Below the pieces are notes generated by a model. The model was not told where the DNA came from and did no database searches. It worked only from the letters and a program-made list of their open reading frames with translations. The translations under genes and the position numbers were made by a program. Shown here in pieces: positions 7,566 to 18,323 of a DNA stretch of 64,000 bases (position 1 is its first letter; every line of letters starts with the position of its first letter). Location of the stretch: the NCBI RefSeq assembly GCF_001418205.1, contig NZ_LIQF01000017.1:1-64000 (forward strand). Direction: 5' to 3'. This stretch comes from Marinomonas fungiae (GTDB lineage Bacteria > Pseudomonadota > Gammaproteobacteria > Pseudomonadales > Marinomonadaceae).

Positions 7566-7590
7566 GACGGCGCCTAAAAGCAGCACCGTC
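7566..7590 (-). promoter_or_regulatory. Intercistronic stem-loop between dctP and dctQ
   Basis: GACGGTGC and GCGCCGTC on the minus strand form an 8-bp stem (one G-T pair) with a 9-nt loop and no T tract. Such hairpins after a binding-protein gene commonly stabilise its mRNA or attenuate downstream expression. Confidence 0.4.
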
Positions 7591-7607
7591 GGGACAAGCA
7601 GGTAAGA

Positions 7608-8636
7608 TTATTTACAAGTTGTTTGGCTCAATTCCATCGCACGCGCATAAACTTTGTGCGCTGGTAAGCGTTTCTTCTCAAGCTCTGCTAGGTAATCTTC
7701 TGTCGCTTGGTACAACACTGGTTTCCATAGTGGATTTTCCGCACCGCCTTCGATCACATTAATTTTGTGGCCCATTTCCAAGGCTTGCTTGCGACCTTCT
7801 TCATCTAGACGGTCAAACGATGCAGCGGCGATTTTGGCCCAATCCATGCCGGAGTTATCGTCGATTACTTTCTTCAGGTCCGCTGGTAGCTTGTTGTAGA
7901 AAGATTTGTTCATGGTCGCGACAAACGAAAGTGTGTACAGACCGCCGACTTCCGTATGATGCGGCGTTAGCTCGTTAAGACGGAAGGTGTACTGACCTTC
8001 CCATGGCAATGACACACCGTCGATCACACCACGTTGTGCCGATTGATACGCATCGGGAGCAGGCATACCAACAGGTTGAGCCCCTAGACCCTCAAGAATC
8101 TTCGCTACTACCGCGGTTGGGCGACGGATACGTAGACCTTCTAGATCTTCCGGTGTGTTGATTTCTTTGCCGACCGTATGAATACCACCTGGACCGTGAG
8201 TGAAGAGGAACAAGGGTTTGGTCTCACGGTATTCTTTATCTAGGAAACCTTCATCGTAGATCGATTGCAGGACACAAGAACCTTGTGCCGCACTTTGCAC
8301 CACCCCAGGTAGCTCAACGATTTGAGTCAGTGGGAAGCGGTTCGCCGTGTAACCTTGCACCGTCACCACCACATCAGCGATTTGGTTTTTTGCCGCATCG
8401 TATAACGCCGGTGGCTTGGCCAACGTAGAGGAAGGATACATTTCTACTTCAATACGGCCGTTGGATTGGCTTTCAATCGCTTCCGCCCATTTGTCGAAAA
8501 TGTCTTTTTGCTGTCCCGCTACGGCAGGAAAGAAATGCGCAAAGCGTAGCGTGTAGTCAGCGGCCTGAACATTCGCCTGCATTAACGCAGTGGTTGCAAC
8601 AGCCACCACGGCCGTTTGCTTTATTATTGTTTTCAT
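7608..8636 (-). CDS. dctP: TRAP transporter periplasmic substrate-binding protein, DctP type
   Basis: This 342-residue exported protein captures the substrate and delivers it to DctQM. A Sec signal peptide covers about residues 1-25 (hydrophobic core ending VQAADYT). DctP-family features include RFAHFFPAVAGQQKDIFDKWAEAI, the RIRRPTAVVAKILEGLGAQPVGMP segment with the Arg that usually binds a substrate carboxylate, and YQSAQRGVIDGVSLPWEG. It is the first gene of the dctPQM unit. A terminator (8845-8871) separates it from pobA, so the two are transcribed independently. Confidence 0.92.
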   Translation of the reverse strand: MKTIIKQTAVVAVATTALMQANVQAADYTLRFAHFFPAVAGQQKDIFDKWAEAIESQSNGRIEVEMYPSSTLAKPPALYDAAKNQIADVVVTVQGYTANRFPLTQIVELPGVVQSAAQGSCVLQSIYDEGFLDKEYRETKPLFLFTHGPGGIHTVGKEINTPEDLEGLRIRRPTAVVAKILEGLGAQPVGMPAPDAYQSAQRGVIDGVSLPWEGQYTFRLNELTPHHTEVGGLYTLSFVATMNKSFYNKLPADLKKVIDDNSGMDWAKIAAASFDRLDEEGRKQALEMGHKINVIEGGAENPLWKPVLYQATEDYLAELEKKRLPAHKVYARAMELSQTTCK

Positions 8637-8844
8637 AATGACGCCCCATATCTATTTTTTATTACTGTTCTAATCAATCCATCATTAACCTCCCTAAAAC
8701 TAGCAACCTAGAGCAAGCATTGAAAATTAGTTATTAGAGTGAAGCATTTAAAAATTGGATAGTAGAAATACTAAACAGTTATATTTAAAACAAATATTGC
8801 ATACCTGAAAGAGCGTCTAATTTTTATAGCATTTAGCCTATAAA

Positions 8845-8871
8845 AAAGGCCACTTAGTTTAAGTAGCCTTT
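8845..8871 (-). terminator. Terminator downstream of pobA
   Basis: On the minus strand AAAGGCTACTTA pairs with TAAGTGGCCTTT (one mismatch) and runs into TTTTTT. It sits 25 bp after the pobA stop. Confidence 0.75.
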
Positions 8872-8896
8872 ATCAAAAAAGAATATCAGATATAAC

Positions 8897-10114
<1,218 letters not shown>

Positions 10115-10183
10115 TTATTTTTGTTCAGTATTGTGTTGCTGTGACTTAATAGTGAATAAAGACTGAACAAAAGAGCAGGAACT

Positions 10184-10216
10184 TTCTGGACATAAAATTG
10201 TACTTTTAGGACAGGT
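10184..10216. promoter_or_regulatory. Candidate PobR operator (direct repeats)
   Basis: Two GGACA words (10188-10192 and 10209-10213), in the contexts TTCTGGACA and TTTAGGACA, are spaced 21 bp, or two helical turns. That is the usual geometry for AraC-family direct-repeat sites. They lie about 90 bp upstream of pobA. Confidence 0.35.
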
Positions 10217-10350
10217 TAGGATTTAATAAAAATACATACATAAGACGAATTTAAATACAAAATCCCATTTTTTAGCGGATTTTATTGATTTTTATAGACA
10301 ACATTCATTTTTTAGAATGACATTGATTTTTTGACGAAACTAAAAAAACG

Positions 10351-11214
10351 ATGAAACATACCATTCCTCAGTTCGCTTTATATGGTGAAGGACGCTGGAT
10401 TGATAACCCCGACTTTGTGCATATCGAAGACATCGCCGCACGAAGCAGCGACCTTGGTTGGCACATTAAGGCACATCAACACACTCAGCTATTGCAAATA
10501 CTGTTGCTGAAAAGTGGCTCGGTGCAATTGCAAATGGATGCGGACAAGCGCTTTTTAGAAGGGCGTTGGGGCATTATTATTCCGCCCGGTACCGTGCATG
10601 GTTTTCGTTTCGCGCCGCAAACGGACGGTCGTGTACTGTCGATTTCAGATTCTTTATTGGGCAGTGATTACGCCAGCTCCGCTTTCATCAGAGCACCTGA
10701 CTGTATTAACTTGAATGGCGAGCAAGAGGATTTCCAACATTTATGGCAGCTCTTAAATCTGTTGGAGTACGAGTTCCATCATATTAACAGCCATAAAAAC
10801 GAGCTCATTGAGCATCTGTTAAAGTCCATCTTAGTTTATATCGAACGTCATCACGCCTCGGTCAGTGCTCAGCCACAAAGTCACGACGATCTTACCTTGC
10901 AGCGTTTAAAGGGTTTGGTAAACAACCATTTGAGGGAACATTGGAAACTCTGCGACTACGCCTCAGCGCTCAATGTCTCGGATAAGAAGCTTAACCGTTT
11001 GACACAACAGGCCTACGGCAAAACCGTCATACAATTGGTCCACGAGCATTTATTACTCGAAGCTAAGCGCCATCTGATTTACACCCAAAAGTCGGTCGAA
11101 GAGATTGCTTACGATCTTGGCTTTAAAGATCCTGGCTATTTCTCAAGATTTTTTAAACGATGTGAAGAAATGACGCCTGGGCAGTACCGACAAGCATCGG
11201 AAAAGCACAAATAA
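10351..11214 (+). CDS. pobR: AraC-family regulator of pobA (PobR-like)
   Basis: This 287-residue transcription factor has an N-terminal cupin-like effector domain (about 10-110; HTQLLQILLLKSGSVQLQ, then IIPPGTVHGF). Its C-terminal pair of helix-turn-helix motifs covers about 185-285 and ends with the AraC signature YDLGFKDPGYFSRFFKRCEE. It is transcribed away from pobA. AraC-type PobR proteins activate pobA in pseudomonads when 4-hydroxybenzoate is present. The family, position and orientation fit, but effector specificity is inferred. Confidence 0.8.
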   Translation: MKHTIPQFALYGEGRWIDNPDFVHIEDIAARSSDLGWHIKAHQHTQLLQILLLKSGSVQLQMDADKRFLEGRWGIIIPPGTVHGFRFAPQTDGRVLSISDSLLGSDYASSAFIRAPDCINLNGEQEDFQHLWQLLNLLEYEFHHINSHKNELIEHLLKSILVYIERHHASVSAQPQSHDDLTLQRLKGLVNNHLREHWKLCDYASALNVSDKKLNRLTQQAYGKTVIQLVHEHLLLEAKRHLIYTQKSVEEIAYDLGFKDPGYFSRFFKRCEEMTPGQYRQASEKHK

Positions 11215-11362
11215 AAAAGACATAAACCATTGATTAAAAATACTTTCATTTAGACTGTTTAGTTTTTCTCATGTGTCTACTGAAAATTGATCGTTTGTCT
11301 ATTTTATGGCCGATACGTACCATTCAAATCATCGATTAATACTCAATTTTTTGGAGACGACT

Positions 11363-11536
11363 ATGAACTACGATATCGAAAACCTAGACACTGAATTTTA
11401 CGTTGAACGCGCTTACGAACTACGTCGCAACTACATTGCAGCAGCCGTTAAATCTCTTGTAGCACGCATCAAAGCGACCCTAACTTCTGGCAAACGTACA
11501 ACAGCCGCGCCACTACAAGGTAACCCAGCTCACTAA
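11363..11536 (+). CDS. 57-residue basic hypothetical protein
   Basis: ATG at 11363 has a strong GGAGA site 6 nt upstream, so it is preferred over the in-frame start at 11306. The product has an acidic N-terminus, then an amphipathic helix with YVERAYELRRNYIAAAVKS, and a basic tail ending QGNPAH. Short proteins with a similar Y..A..LR..yi pattern occur in many proteobacteria, sometimes near DUF1127 proteins, but I cannot assign a family with certainty. It stands alone between pobR and the EAL protein. The 11537-11778 stretch contains no further gene. Confidence 0.6.
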   Translation: MNYDIENLDTEFYVERAYELRRNYIAAAVKSLVARIKATLTSGKRTTAAPLQGNPAH

Positions 11537-11778
11537 TTCTGGTTCCCCTTGCTTGGCAGATCCCTGCCGGTATTCGTTACTGATCACAGAGTAAAAACAA
11601 CAAACGATCAGCATAACGAAAGCTTTTTCCCTCTTGTTTTACACCTCCTAATTTAGCTGTTTTTAATCCATCACAATACTTGTGGCGATCGTCACCCTTA
11701 GCCTATCTGTCACATAACTGTCATCATTTGTTCATACCATAGCCGTCAGATTCTTTGCTAAATGGTAGCCATACGGAA

Positions 11779-13572
11779 ATGCAACAAGACAGTGCTGCGT
11801 TACTCAATCAGATTTTAGAGGACAGTTTAATTACCCCCCTCTTTCAACCGATTTATGATCTCACTACCGGTCATATCTACGGCTATGAAGCACTATCACG
11901 TGGGCCTCAGGACTCTGAGCTTTTCCGTCCTGATGTCTTGTTTCCATTTGCCCAATCCCAAGGTCGCCTCCATGACTTGGAGCTTCTATGCCGCTCACAG
12001 GCCATTTCGCGTTTTGTTGAGCTGAAATTACCGGGCCAGCTGTTTCTTAACGTCAGTGCGTCTTTACTCAGCTCACCAGACCACCAGAAAGGCATGACTT
12101 TAGCGATTTTGAGAGAGCTTGGTATTAGTCAAAGCAATATTGTCATCGAGCTTTCTGAGCAGCACCCTTATGACCGTGATGGCCTAACCCACCAAAGCGT
12201 CGAGCACTACCGCGAAATGGGGTTTCAAGTGGCTATTGACGATCTAGGGGCTGGCTATTCGGGCCTGCGTCTTTGGTCTGAAGTGCGCCCTAATATTGTC
12301 AAACTCGACAAACACTTTATTGAAAATATTGACCGCGATGAAGTGAAGCGTGAGTTTGTTCGCTCCATTATTAATATTGCCCAGCGCTTACGTTGCGCCT
12401 TAATCGCTGAGGGCATTGAGCGTCAGGAAGAGCTAGATCAATTATTGGAGCTAGGCGTGCGCTATGGGCAGGGCTTTTATTTGCATCTTCCAAGCCTAAT
12501 ACCAGCCACAAAGCCGAACGACTACCTCATCACTCAAGCACAGCAACGGCGCCGCTTCCATCAGCAGCACGGTGAAACCGTACAGACCTTGTGCCAACAG
12601 TCCATCTATGTAGAAGAGACTCGACCATTAAGTGATGTTGCGCAGCTGTTTAAACAGAACAAAAATATCTTCGCGCTTCCTGTTTTGAAACATGGGAAAC
12701 CGATTGGCCTGATTCGTCGCCATGCCTTGCACGAGCTTTTTTCAACGCCCTACGGTCGTGCTTTATATGAGAACAAGCCAGCCCTTTCAGTAACCTCAAC
12801 CGATGTCATGATCGTTGAAAGCACCGTCTCTTTAGCCAGTGTGTCGGCCATGTTTACCGATCAAGAAACAGATTTTCTTAACAATGAAATCTTGATCGTG
12901 CGCGATGGATTGTATCTCGGCATTGGCCATTTAAAAGATCTACTTAAACGCATCACCGAACTAAAGATTCAAAATGCCACCTATTCCAACCCGTTGACCC
13001 TATTGCCGGGGAACGTGCCAATTAACCATGAAATCAATCGTCGTCTCTTGGCTGATCAAGATTTCTATGTGGCCTACTTTGACCTCAACAACTTTAAGCC
13101 TTTTAACGACTATTACGGCTACGCCAAGGGAGATGCTGTCATCCAATTACTGGGCAGCATTTTACGCAGCGTGGTTAGCCCTGATTACAACTTCATTGGT
13201 CATGTGGGCGGCGATGATTTTGTCGTGATTTTCAACGACGACAACTGGTGCCAGCAGTGTCAGGTGATTCTTGATCGTTTTGCTCAGGAAGTGATTCAGC
13301 TTTACGCGCCCGCAGAGTTAGAAGCAGGCGGCATTTGGACCAAGGGGCGCGATGGGCAGCATCAGTTTTTCGACATCCTCAGCCTCGCTGTTGGGGTTGT
13401 AAACCCCAACCCGAAAGTCTGTGACAGTCATCATTTTGTTGCCGAGCTGGCTGCACAAGCCAAGAAATCAGCCAAGCAACGTGGTGGCAACCAGATTTAC
13501 CAACAGCCTTACCAATACTATTACGAAGAAGATTGCGCCCGAGACGACCAGCAAGATCGTTGTTGCAGTTAA
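11779..13572 (+). CDS. EAL-CBS-GGDEF c-di-GMP signalling protein
   Basis: This soluble protein has a c-di-GMP phosphodiesterase domain first. Its key residues are present: EAL in YGYEALSRG, the Asn in LNVSA, Glu in IELSE, the Asp pair in AIDDLGAGYSG, Lys in VKLDK and Glu in AEGIERQ. Two CBS modules span about 265-395. A C-terminal GGDEF domain reads GGDDF and lacks an RxxD I-site, so cyclase activity is uncertain while phosphodiesterase activity looks intact. This EAL-CBS-GGDEF order is a recognised architecture. I chose the ATG at 11779; a TTG at 11755 would add 8 residues. Neither has a strong RBS. Confidence 0.88.
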   Translation: MQQDSAALLNQILEDSLITPLFQPIYDLTTGHIYGYEALSRGPQDSELFRPDVLFPFAQSQGRLHDLELLCRSQAISRFVELKLPGQLFLNVSASLLSSPDHQKGMTLAILRELGISQSNIVIELSEQHPYDRDGLTHQSVEHYREMGFQVAIDDLGAGYSGLRLWSEVRPNIVKLDKHFIENIDRDEVKREFVRSIINIAQRLRCALIAEGIERQEELDQLLELGVRYGQGFYLHLPSLIPATKPNDYLITQAQQRRRFHQQHGETVQTLCQQSIYVEETRPLSDVAQLFKQNKNIFALPVLKHGKPIGLIRRHALHELFSTPYGRALYENKPALSVTSTDVMIVESTVSLASVSAMFTDQETDFLNNEILIVRDGLYLGIGHLKDLLKRITELKIQNATYSNPLTLLPGNVPINHEINRRLLADQDFYVAYFDLNNFKPFNDYYGYAKGDAVIQLLGSILRSVVSPDYNFIGHVGGDDFVVIFNDDNWCQQCQVILDRFAQEVIQLYAPAELEAGGIWTKGRDGQHQFFDILSLAVGVVNPNPKVCDSHHFVAELAAQAKKSAKQRGGNQIYQQPYQYYYEEDCARDDQQDRCCS

Positions 13573-13656
13573 TCTCATCAATTCGACACCAAGACTTCAC
13601 GAAAGCGTCATGTTTGACCTCTAGCCTAAAACTATTCGCAATAGAGGCCACAATCT

Positions 13657-14454
13657 ATGAACACGCAATTCCGCGCGGTATTTATTTCCGATGTTCACCT
13701 TGGCACAAAAGCCTGCCAAGCTGAACACTTACTCGACTTTCTAAATCACCTTGAGACTAAAACCTTATATTTGGTTGGTGATATTGTCGATCTGGTCGAA
13801 ATGCGCAAACGCACCTACTTCAATGATGTGCAACAGCAAGTGGTGCAACGCATTTTAAGCTTAGCCAAACAGGGCACTAAGGTGGTGTACATTCCCGGTA
13901 ATCACGATGCCTTTTTCCGCCAGTTCTGCGGCCAAAACCTCTCTGGGATTGCTCTTGAACGACAATCAATTCATACCACCGCTGATGGTCGACGCTTTCT
14001 CGTTAGCCATGGTGATGAATTCGATCAGATGGTAAAAGTCAGCCCAATCATGCTCGCTATCGGCGATAAAGCGCACGGCATGATGTTGGCGTTAAACCGC
14101 TACATTAATCGCATTCGTCGCGCCTTTGGTCGGCCTTATTGGTCTTTCGCTGGCTACTTAAAACAGCATGTCAGCAAAGCTCAAGAATTTATCACTCGCT
14201 TTGAAAGCGCCGCCATGAAAACTGCCCGCAATAAAAAGCTGGATGGTTATATTGGTGGTCACATTCACTTTGCTCGTTTTCAGCGCCAAGGCGATGTGCT
14301 GTATTGTAACGACGGGGATTGGGTGGAGCACTGTACGGCACTGGTCGAACATGAAAGCGGTGAATTGCAACTGCTGCATTGGTCAGAGCAGCCTTGCTTT
14401 TTGGCCAGCGAACCGAGACATGAAACGCTCGCGTCAACGCCATCCTTGGCCTAG
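13657..14454 (+). CDS. LpxH-like metallophosphatase (COG2908 family)
   Basis: This 265-residue calcineurin-type phosphoesterase has the dinuclear metal motifs in order: SDVHLG (9-14), GDIVDL (about 42), GNHD (about 86) and GHIH (about 202), then NDGDWVEHCTALVEH. Relatives are annotated as UDP-2,3-diacylglucosamine diphosphatases (lipid A pathway). Canonical LpxH is shorter, with GDIFE and GHTH motifs, so this is more likely an LpxH-like paralogue with an undefined substrate. No lipid A genes are adjacent. It is convergent with the exonuclease gene 22 bp away. Confidence 0.78.
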   Translation: MNTQFRAVFISDVHLGTKACQAEHLLDFLNHLETKTLYLVGDIVDLVEMRKRTYFNDVQQQVVQRILSLAKQGTKVVYIPGNHDAFFRQFCGQNLSGIALERQSIHTTADGRRFLVSHGDEFDQMVKVSPIMLAIGDKAHGMMLALNRYINRIRRAFGRPYWSFAGYLKQHVSKAQEFITRFESAAMKTARNKKLDGYIGGHIHFARFQRQGDVLYCNDGDWVEHCTALVEHESGELQLLHWSEQPCFLASEPRHETLASTPSLA

Positions 14455-14476
14455 TGTTAACCGGCTTAGAAAAGTG

Positions 14477-15157
14477 CTACTGAGTTTTATGATTGGAAGA
14501 TAAGCGCGTGCGGCCGCCCCCCATGCGCACTAACTCCTGAAGGCTTGGTTCATGGCCATTAAAATGGGCGATTTGAGCCAGCAATAGCTCAGCGGTCGCC
14601 ATCGCATCGGTCAGCGCATCATGCCCTGGGTAGTCAGGCAAACCATAACGCTCACGACAAGCGGGCAGACGATAGCCCCCCTCACCAATCACTTCTTGTA
14701 AGCGCGCGCGGCGTTGCATTTCCAATTGCATGGTATCAATCCAGTCAAATGCCAAGGCAGGCATCGGCTGGGTTTGCCACAGAGACTTTAGAAAGCCCAG
14801 CTCCAGAGGCGAATAATGCACCACTAACACCTTATCTTTCATAATCTGACGTAGATAGCGCAACACACTGGCGTGGCGTCGCCCCTGCTCCTGTACATCA
14901 CTGTCGGTGATCATGTGAATGCCAACACTAACATCGTCGATCTGCGCCGAATCCAGCAGCAAGTGCTGCGCTGTGTCCAGCTGAATGGCTCCGTTTTCAA
15001 TCAACACCCACCCCAAGCTGATCACATGACTCTGCTTCGGGTCTAGGCCTGTCGTTTCCATATCCAAGACAAAATACGAATGCTCTTGCCAAGGTTTGGT
15101 TTTGATTTCGCGGTGCTCACGCCAACGGTCTAGCGCTTGAAAAATCCGCTTTGGCAT
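14477..15157 (-). CDS. DnaQ-like 3'-5' exonuclease
   Basis: This 226-residue DEDDh exonuclease shows motif I DMETTGLD (residues about 32-39), motif II HYSPLELGFLKSL, and motif III GHDALTDAMATAELLL with the catalytic His and Asp. It matches the stand-alone PolC/DnaQ-like exonucleases, which are usually found next to a DUF294 protein. Its ATG follows directly on the stop codon of that partner gene, so the two are co-transcribed and probably coupled. A proofreading or nucleic-acid-trimming role is plausible, but the substrate is unknown. Confidence 0.85.
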   Translation of the reverse strand: MPKRIFQALDRWREHREIKTKPWQEHSYFVLDMETTGLDPKQSHVISLGWVLIENGAIQLDTAQHLLLDSAQIDDVSVGIHMITDSDVQEQGRRHASVLRYLRQIMKDKVLVVHYSPLELGFLKSLWQTQPMPALAFDWIDTMQLEMQRRARLQEVIGEGGYRLPACRERYGLPDYPGHDALTDAMATAELLLAQIAHFNGHEPSLQELVRMGGGRTRLSSNHKTQ

Positions 15158-17023
15158 TTACGCATACCCCCGCGCATAGCGTTGCAATGCCGCCGTTTGA
15201 CCATCGGCAATGATGGCAAACGTTGACTTCAAGTGCTTACGCTCTAAGGAACTCAACTCACTGGGATCCAAATAGGCGCTGGGCTCTCCAGTATTCTGCC
15301 AGTGCTGGCGCTGTGCCTGCAGCCGCAGCTCATTCAGCTCATCCCACGCATCCATTAAGTTGCGGGCAATATCGAGCCCCATCAACTTCTCGCGGGCGGC
15401 TTGCTCAAGGCGTTCCTTGGTGCCGACATGATAGCGCTTACAACCTAAGCCATAGATACGTGCCAGATCGTTAATCAAAGCCAAGCCCTGATGTTTCAGG
15501 TCTAGTTGATTCTTATGTTCGCCCGAGGACTCGAGCAGGAAACTGCGGAAGAAGCCAATCGGCGGCTTCGATACCGTGGCGGCACGGGCAAGCGTAGCGA
15601 GAAATAACGACGACTTGGCTACGCGTGCTTGCATATTTTGCAGTAGCTGTTGCACCCCCGTGTCATCACCATAAACACAACGGATATCAAAGAAAATGCT
15701 GGCATTAAGTAAGGCTGAAGGCGAACTGGCTTCGATCCAATTAGCAAAGGCTTGCTGCCATCCCTCTTGGGTCATGCGCCATTTCGGGTTTGATGCCATG
15801 ATGTCACCCGGACAAGTGCGAATACCGCATTGCGCTAAGCCGTCGCAGACAAATTGCGACAGCTTGGCAAAATACTGGCTCTCTTCTGCATTAGGCTGAC
15901 GCGAAAACATCATGCCATTGTCTTGATCACTGCCAAGGGATTGATCCTTACGCGCTTGGGAACCAAACACTAAAAATTGGAATGGCAATGGCGCTGGACC
16001 GTAACGATCCATGCCCAACTCAATAATTCGGCGCGTTAAACTGTCACTGATGGCGGCAATTACATTACCAATATCGGTGGTTTTCATATCCGTTAGGATC
16101 AGGTTCACGATCAAGGTATTTAACTGCTGACAGACTTCTCTGAGGCTGGTGATATCGGTCTGACGGTTAATCTGGTTAATCAACAATAACGGACTCAGTT
16201 CCTGATGGCGCAGTAGGTCCGCTGCGGTGATCATGCCAACAGGAATATTCTGACCTTCGGTGACAGGCAAATGGTGAATGTTTTTTTCACTCATTAGGGT
16301 CTGAGCGTGCATCACGAGGTTTCTAGCATCAATGGAGGCTGGCTCTCGAGTCATGATTTCAGAAAGAGGCAAATCAGCGGAAGCCCCAACCGCGAGGACT
16401 CGCGAGCGCAAGTCTCGATCGGTGACGATGCCGACCAGACGTTGCTCTTGTAATACCAAGATTGAGCTTACGCGCGCTTCGGTCATAGTTGCAGCCGCCT
16501 GCTGCACTGTGTCATGTGCCGCGGCAGTGATCAAATTTCGCGACATGATTTGGCTGATAGGCGTTGACAGCTGCAACGCTGGTGCCGCCAAATCCGTGGC
16601 ATGGGCGCGCGATAATTTACGCAAACGACTGCTACGAGTATGCGCAAAAAATAACGCGAACTCCTCGCTTTCTTGAAGTAGCTGTTGAAAGCCAGATTTT
16701 TGGAAGCGGTAGATTAGGCTGTCTTCCAAAACGACCACTTGCAGGCCATCTGGGTTTTGTTCCAAAACGGTGGCAATACCAAAGCAGTCGCCATCTGCTA
16801 GCTTATCTACCAGACCGCCTTTAGCGGAGCGAATCTCACAAGCCCCACGACGAATCAAATGCAGTGTTGCATGACTGCCCTCCAAGTTCATTTTTTCGCC
16901 TTGGCGGGCATAGGTGAGCTCAACGCCACCTAGAAGGTGTTTTTGTTGGGTGTGAGTTAACCCCGAAAAAGGAGGGGTACTATCAATAAATTTTAGGACT
17001 TCAGGAATATCAATCGCAGCCAT
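15158..17023 (-). CDS. cNMP-binding/CBS/DUF294 nucleotidyltransferase-like protein
   Basis: The 621-residue protein starts with a cyclic-nucleotide-binding-like domain (about 8-130). A CBS pair follows (about 155-275; MSRNLITAAAHDTVQQAA and MTREPASIDARN). A DUF294 nucleotidyltransferase domain comes next, with the GlnD-like motif FGSQARKDQSLGSDQDNG near residue 355, and then the DUF294_C region. The intact GSxxR...SDxD motif suggests nucleotidyl-transfer chemistry, but the target is unknown. It forms a two-gene operon with the exonuclease, a pairing conserved in many proteobacteria. Confidence 0.87.
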   Translation of the reverse strand: MAAIDIPEVLKFIDSTPPFSGLTHTQQKHLLGGVELTYARQGEKMNLEGSHATLHLIRRGACEIRSAKGGLVDKLADGDCFGIATVLEQNPDGLQVVVLEDSLIYRFQKSGFQQLLQESEEFALFFAHTRSSRLRKLSRAHATDLAAPALQLSTPISQIMSRNLITAAAHDTVQQAAATMTEARVSSILVLQEQRLVGIVTDRDLRSRVLAVGASADLPLSEIMTREPASIDARNLVMHAQTLMSEKNIHHLPVTEGQNIPVGMITAADLLRHQELSPLLLINQINRQTDITSLREVCQQLNTLIVNLILTDMKTTDIGNVIAAISDSLTRRIIELGMDRYGPAPLPFQFLVFGSQARKDQSLGSDQDNGMMFSRQPNAEESQYFAKLSQFVCDGLAQCGIRTCPGDIMASNPKWRMTQEGWQQAFANWIEASSPSALLNASIFFDIRCVYGDDTGVQQLLQNMQARVAKSSLFLATLARAATVSKPPIGFFRSFLLESSGEHKNQLDLKHQGLALINDLARIYGLGCKRYHVGTKERLEQAAREKLMGLDIARNLMDAWDELNELRLQAQRQHWQNTGEPSAYLDPSELSSLERKHLKSTFAIIADGQTAALQRYARGYA

Positions 17024-17159
17024 AAAATAATACCTAGCGTTATTTTTATGACTTAAAGATACGTGGCTAGGGGCAGGCTTACCACCCTAGTGGCGTAATT
17101 ACTAATTAGAGATAGGGATTCAGGACAATATATGACGTAATTGGTTGCCGCCATTCCCT

Positions 17160-17939
17160 TTAACCAGCGACAACACGATTACGACCTGAATTTTTGGCTT
17201 TATAGAGTGCACTATCAGCCCGGGTAATCAAGCTATCAATGCTATCGTCTGATTCGAAATGGGACACCCCAATACTGATTGTGGTACGAATAACGTAATC
17301 TTCACCATTACTGAAGCGCTCGGCACTGATCGTCTTGACGAGATTTTGCAAGCATTGCTCAACATCGTTTTGCTCTGCTTGGGAGAAAATCACTAGGAAT
17401 TCTTCTCCTCCCCAGCGGGAAATATGCCCCAAATCCCCGACCGTGTGCTCAATCAGGTTGCCCACTGAAACCAGCACATCGTCACCAATCAAATGACCGT
17501 ATTGATCATTAATGTTTTTAAAATGATCGATGTCGATCATGGCGATAAAAATCCCCTCGGGGCACAGCTCAAATTCCGTTTTTAATCGTCGCAGCATTTT
17601 ACGGCGGTTTGGCAATCCGGTCAGAGCATCCGCATAGGAAGCTTGTTCAAGCTCTAGATTTGCCTCACGCAAAGCGGTTTGGTAACGGTCGGAAATACGC
17701 GTAATTTTTTCCAATTGACGCAGGTGCTTATCAAAGCGCTCACCTAAGGTTTTTTCACGCTGAAGAATCATGTCTTGGTACGAATCGGATAACCGAATCA
17801 TGTGCTCCATACGAGACCATTGCCCTTGGTTATACTGCCAAAGGTCGTTTAACACTTCATACAGTGGATGGTCTTGGTACTCGGTATTAGCGAGTACTGC
17901 GGTGACCTTCTGTTCAAGGGCTTTGATATCGGGTTTCAT
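17160..17939 (-). CDS. siaD: Diguanylate cyclase SiaD
   Basis: This cyclase makes c-di-GMP under control of SiaC. At 259 residues it is almost the size of Pseudomonas aeruginosa SiaD. An N-terminal coiled-coil stalk (about 1-100) mediates dimerisation and SiaC binding in the studied protein. The GGDEF domain carries GGEEF at 177-181 and MIDIDHFKNIND near 134-145. At the usual I-site position the residues are TVGD and not RxxD, so product inhibition by that site is not expected. Its ATG overlaps the siaC stop by 4 bp. It is the last gene of the cluster. Confidence 0.9.
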   Translation of the reverse strand: MKPDIKALEQKVTAVLANTEYQDHPLYEVLNDLWQYNQGQWSRMEHMIRLSDSYQDMILQREKTLGERFDKHLRQLEKITRISDRYQTALREANLELEQASYADALTGLPNRRKMLRRLKTEFELCPEGIFIAMIDIDHFKNINDQYGHLIGDDVLVSVGNLIEHTVGDLGHISRWGGEEFLVIFSQAEQNDVEQCLQNLVKTISAERFSNGEDYVIRTTISIGVSHFESDDSIDSLITRADSALYKAKNSGRNRVVAG

Positions 17940-18313
17940 GGCTGACCTATAATATTAAAGGCAAAGCTACAATCTTCTTTAAACTCTTCCGCTAGCTCTG
18001 CAACGCGCTCGTTGTCCACATCGTAACGCCAATTTACCGTAATGTCGCGGCCACTTTGATGCGCGTCCTCCAGCTCATCAAAGATATCCATCATCACCTT
18101 GATACTACTAGTATTCAGATAAAGCAGAGCCAGTTCCACGACAAGTGGACGACTGTTGGTAGCCAAATAATGGCTCACCCAAGACACTAGCTCGGAGTAA
18201 AATTCAAATGAATTCTCTGGGTAGGAATCCCCTTCCATATAAATCACACCGCGGTTGCTATCTGTTTCAATCAGTGGCGTTGATTGGGTGGATACGATTT
18301 TTAGATCATTCAT
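17936..18313 (-). CDS. siaC: SiaC, phospho-switch activator of SiaD
   Basis: This is a 125-residue DUF1987 protein. In P. aeruginosa, unphosphorylated SiaC binds the SiaD stalk and activates the cyclase, while phosphorylation of Thr68 by SiaB blocks this. Here Thr is also at residue 68, inside YLNTSSIKVMMDIFD, so the regulatory site is conserved in position. It lies 10 bp after siaB and overlaps siaD, which favours tight stoichiometry. Confidence 0.92.
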   Translation of the reverse strand: MNDLKIVSTQSTPLIETDSNRGVIYMEGDSYPENSFEFYSELVSWVSHYLATNSRPLVVELALLYLNTSSIKVMMDIFDELEDAHQSGRDITVNWRYDVDNERVAELAEEFKEDCSFAFNIIGQP

Positions 18314-18323
18314 ACTAGCTTAC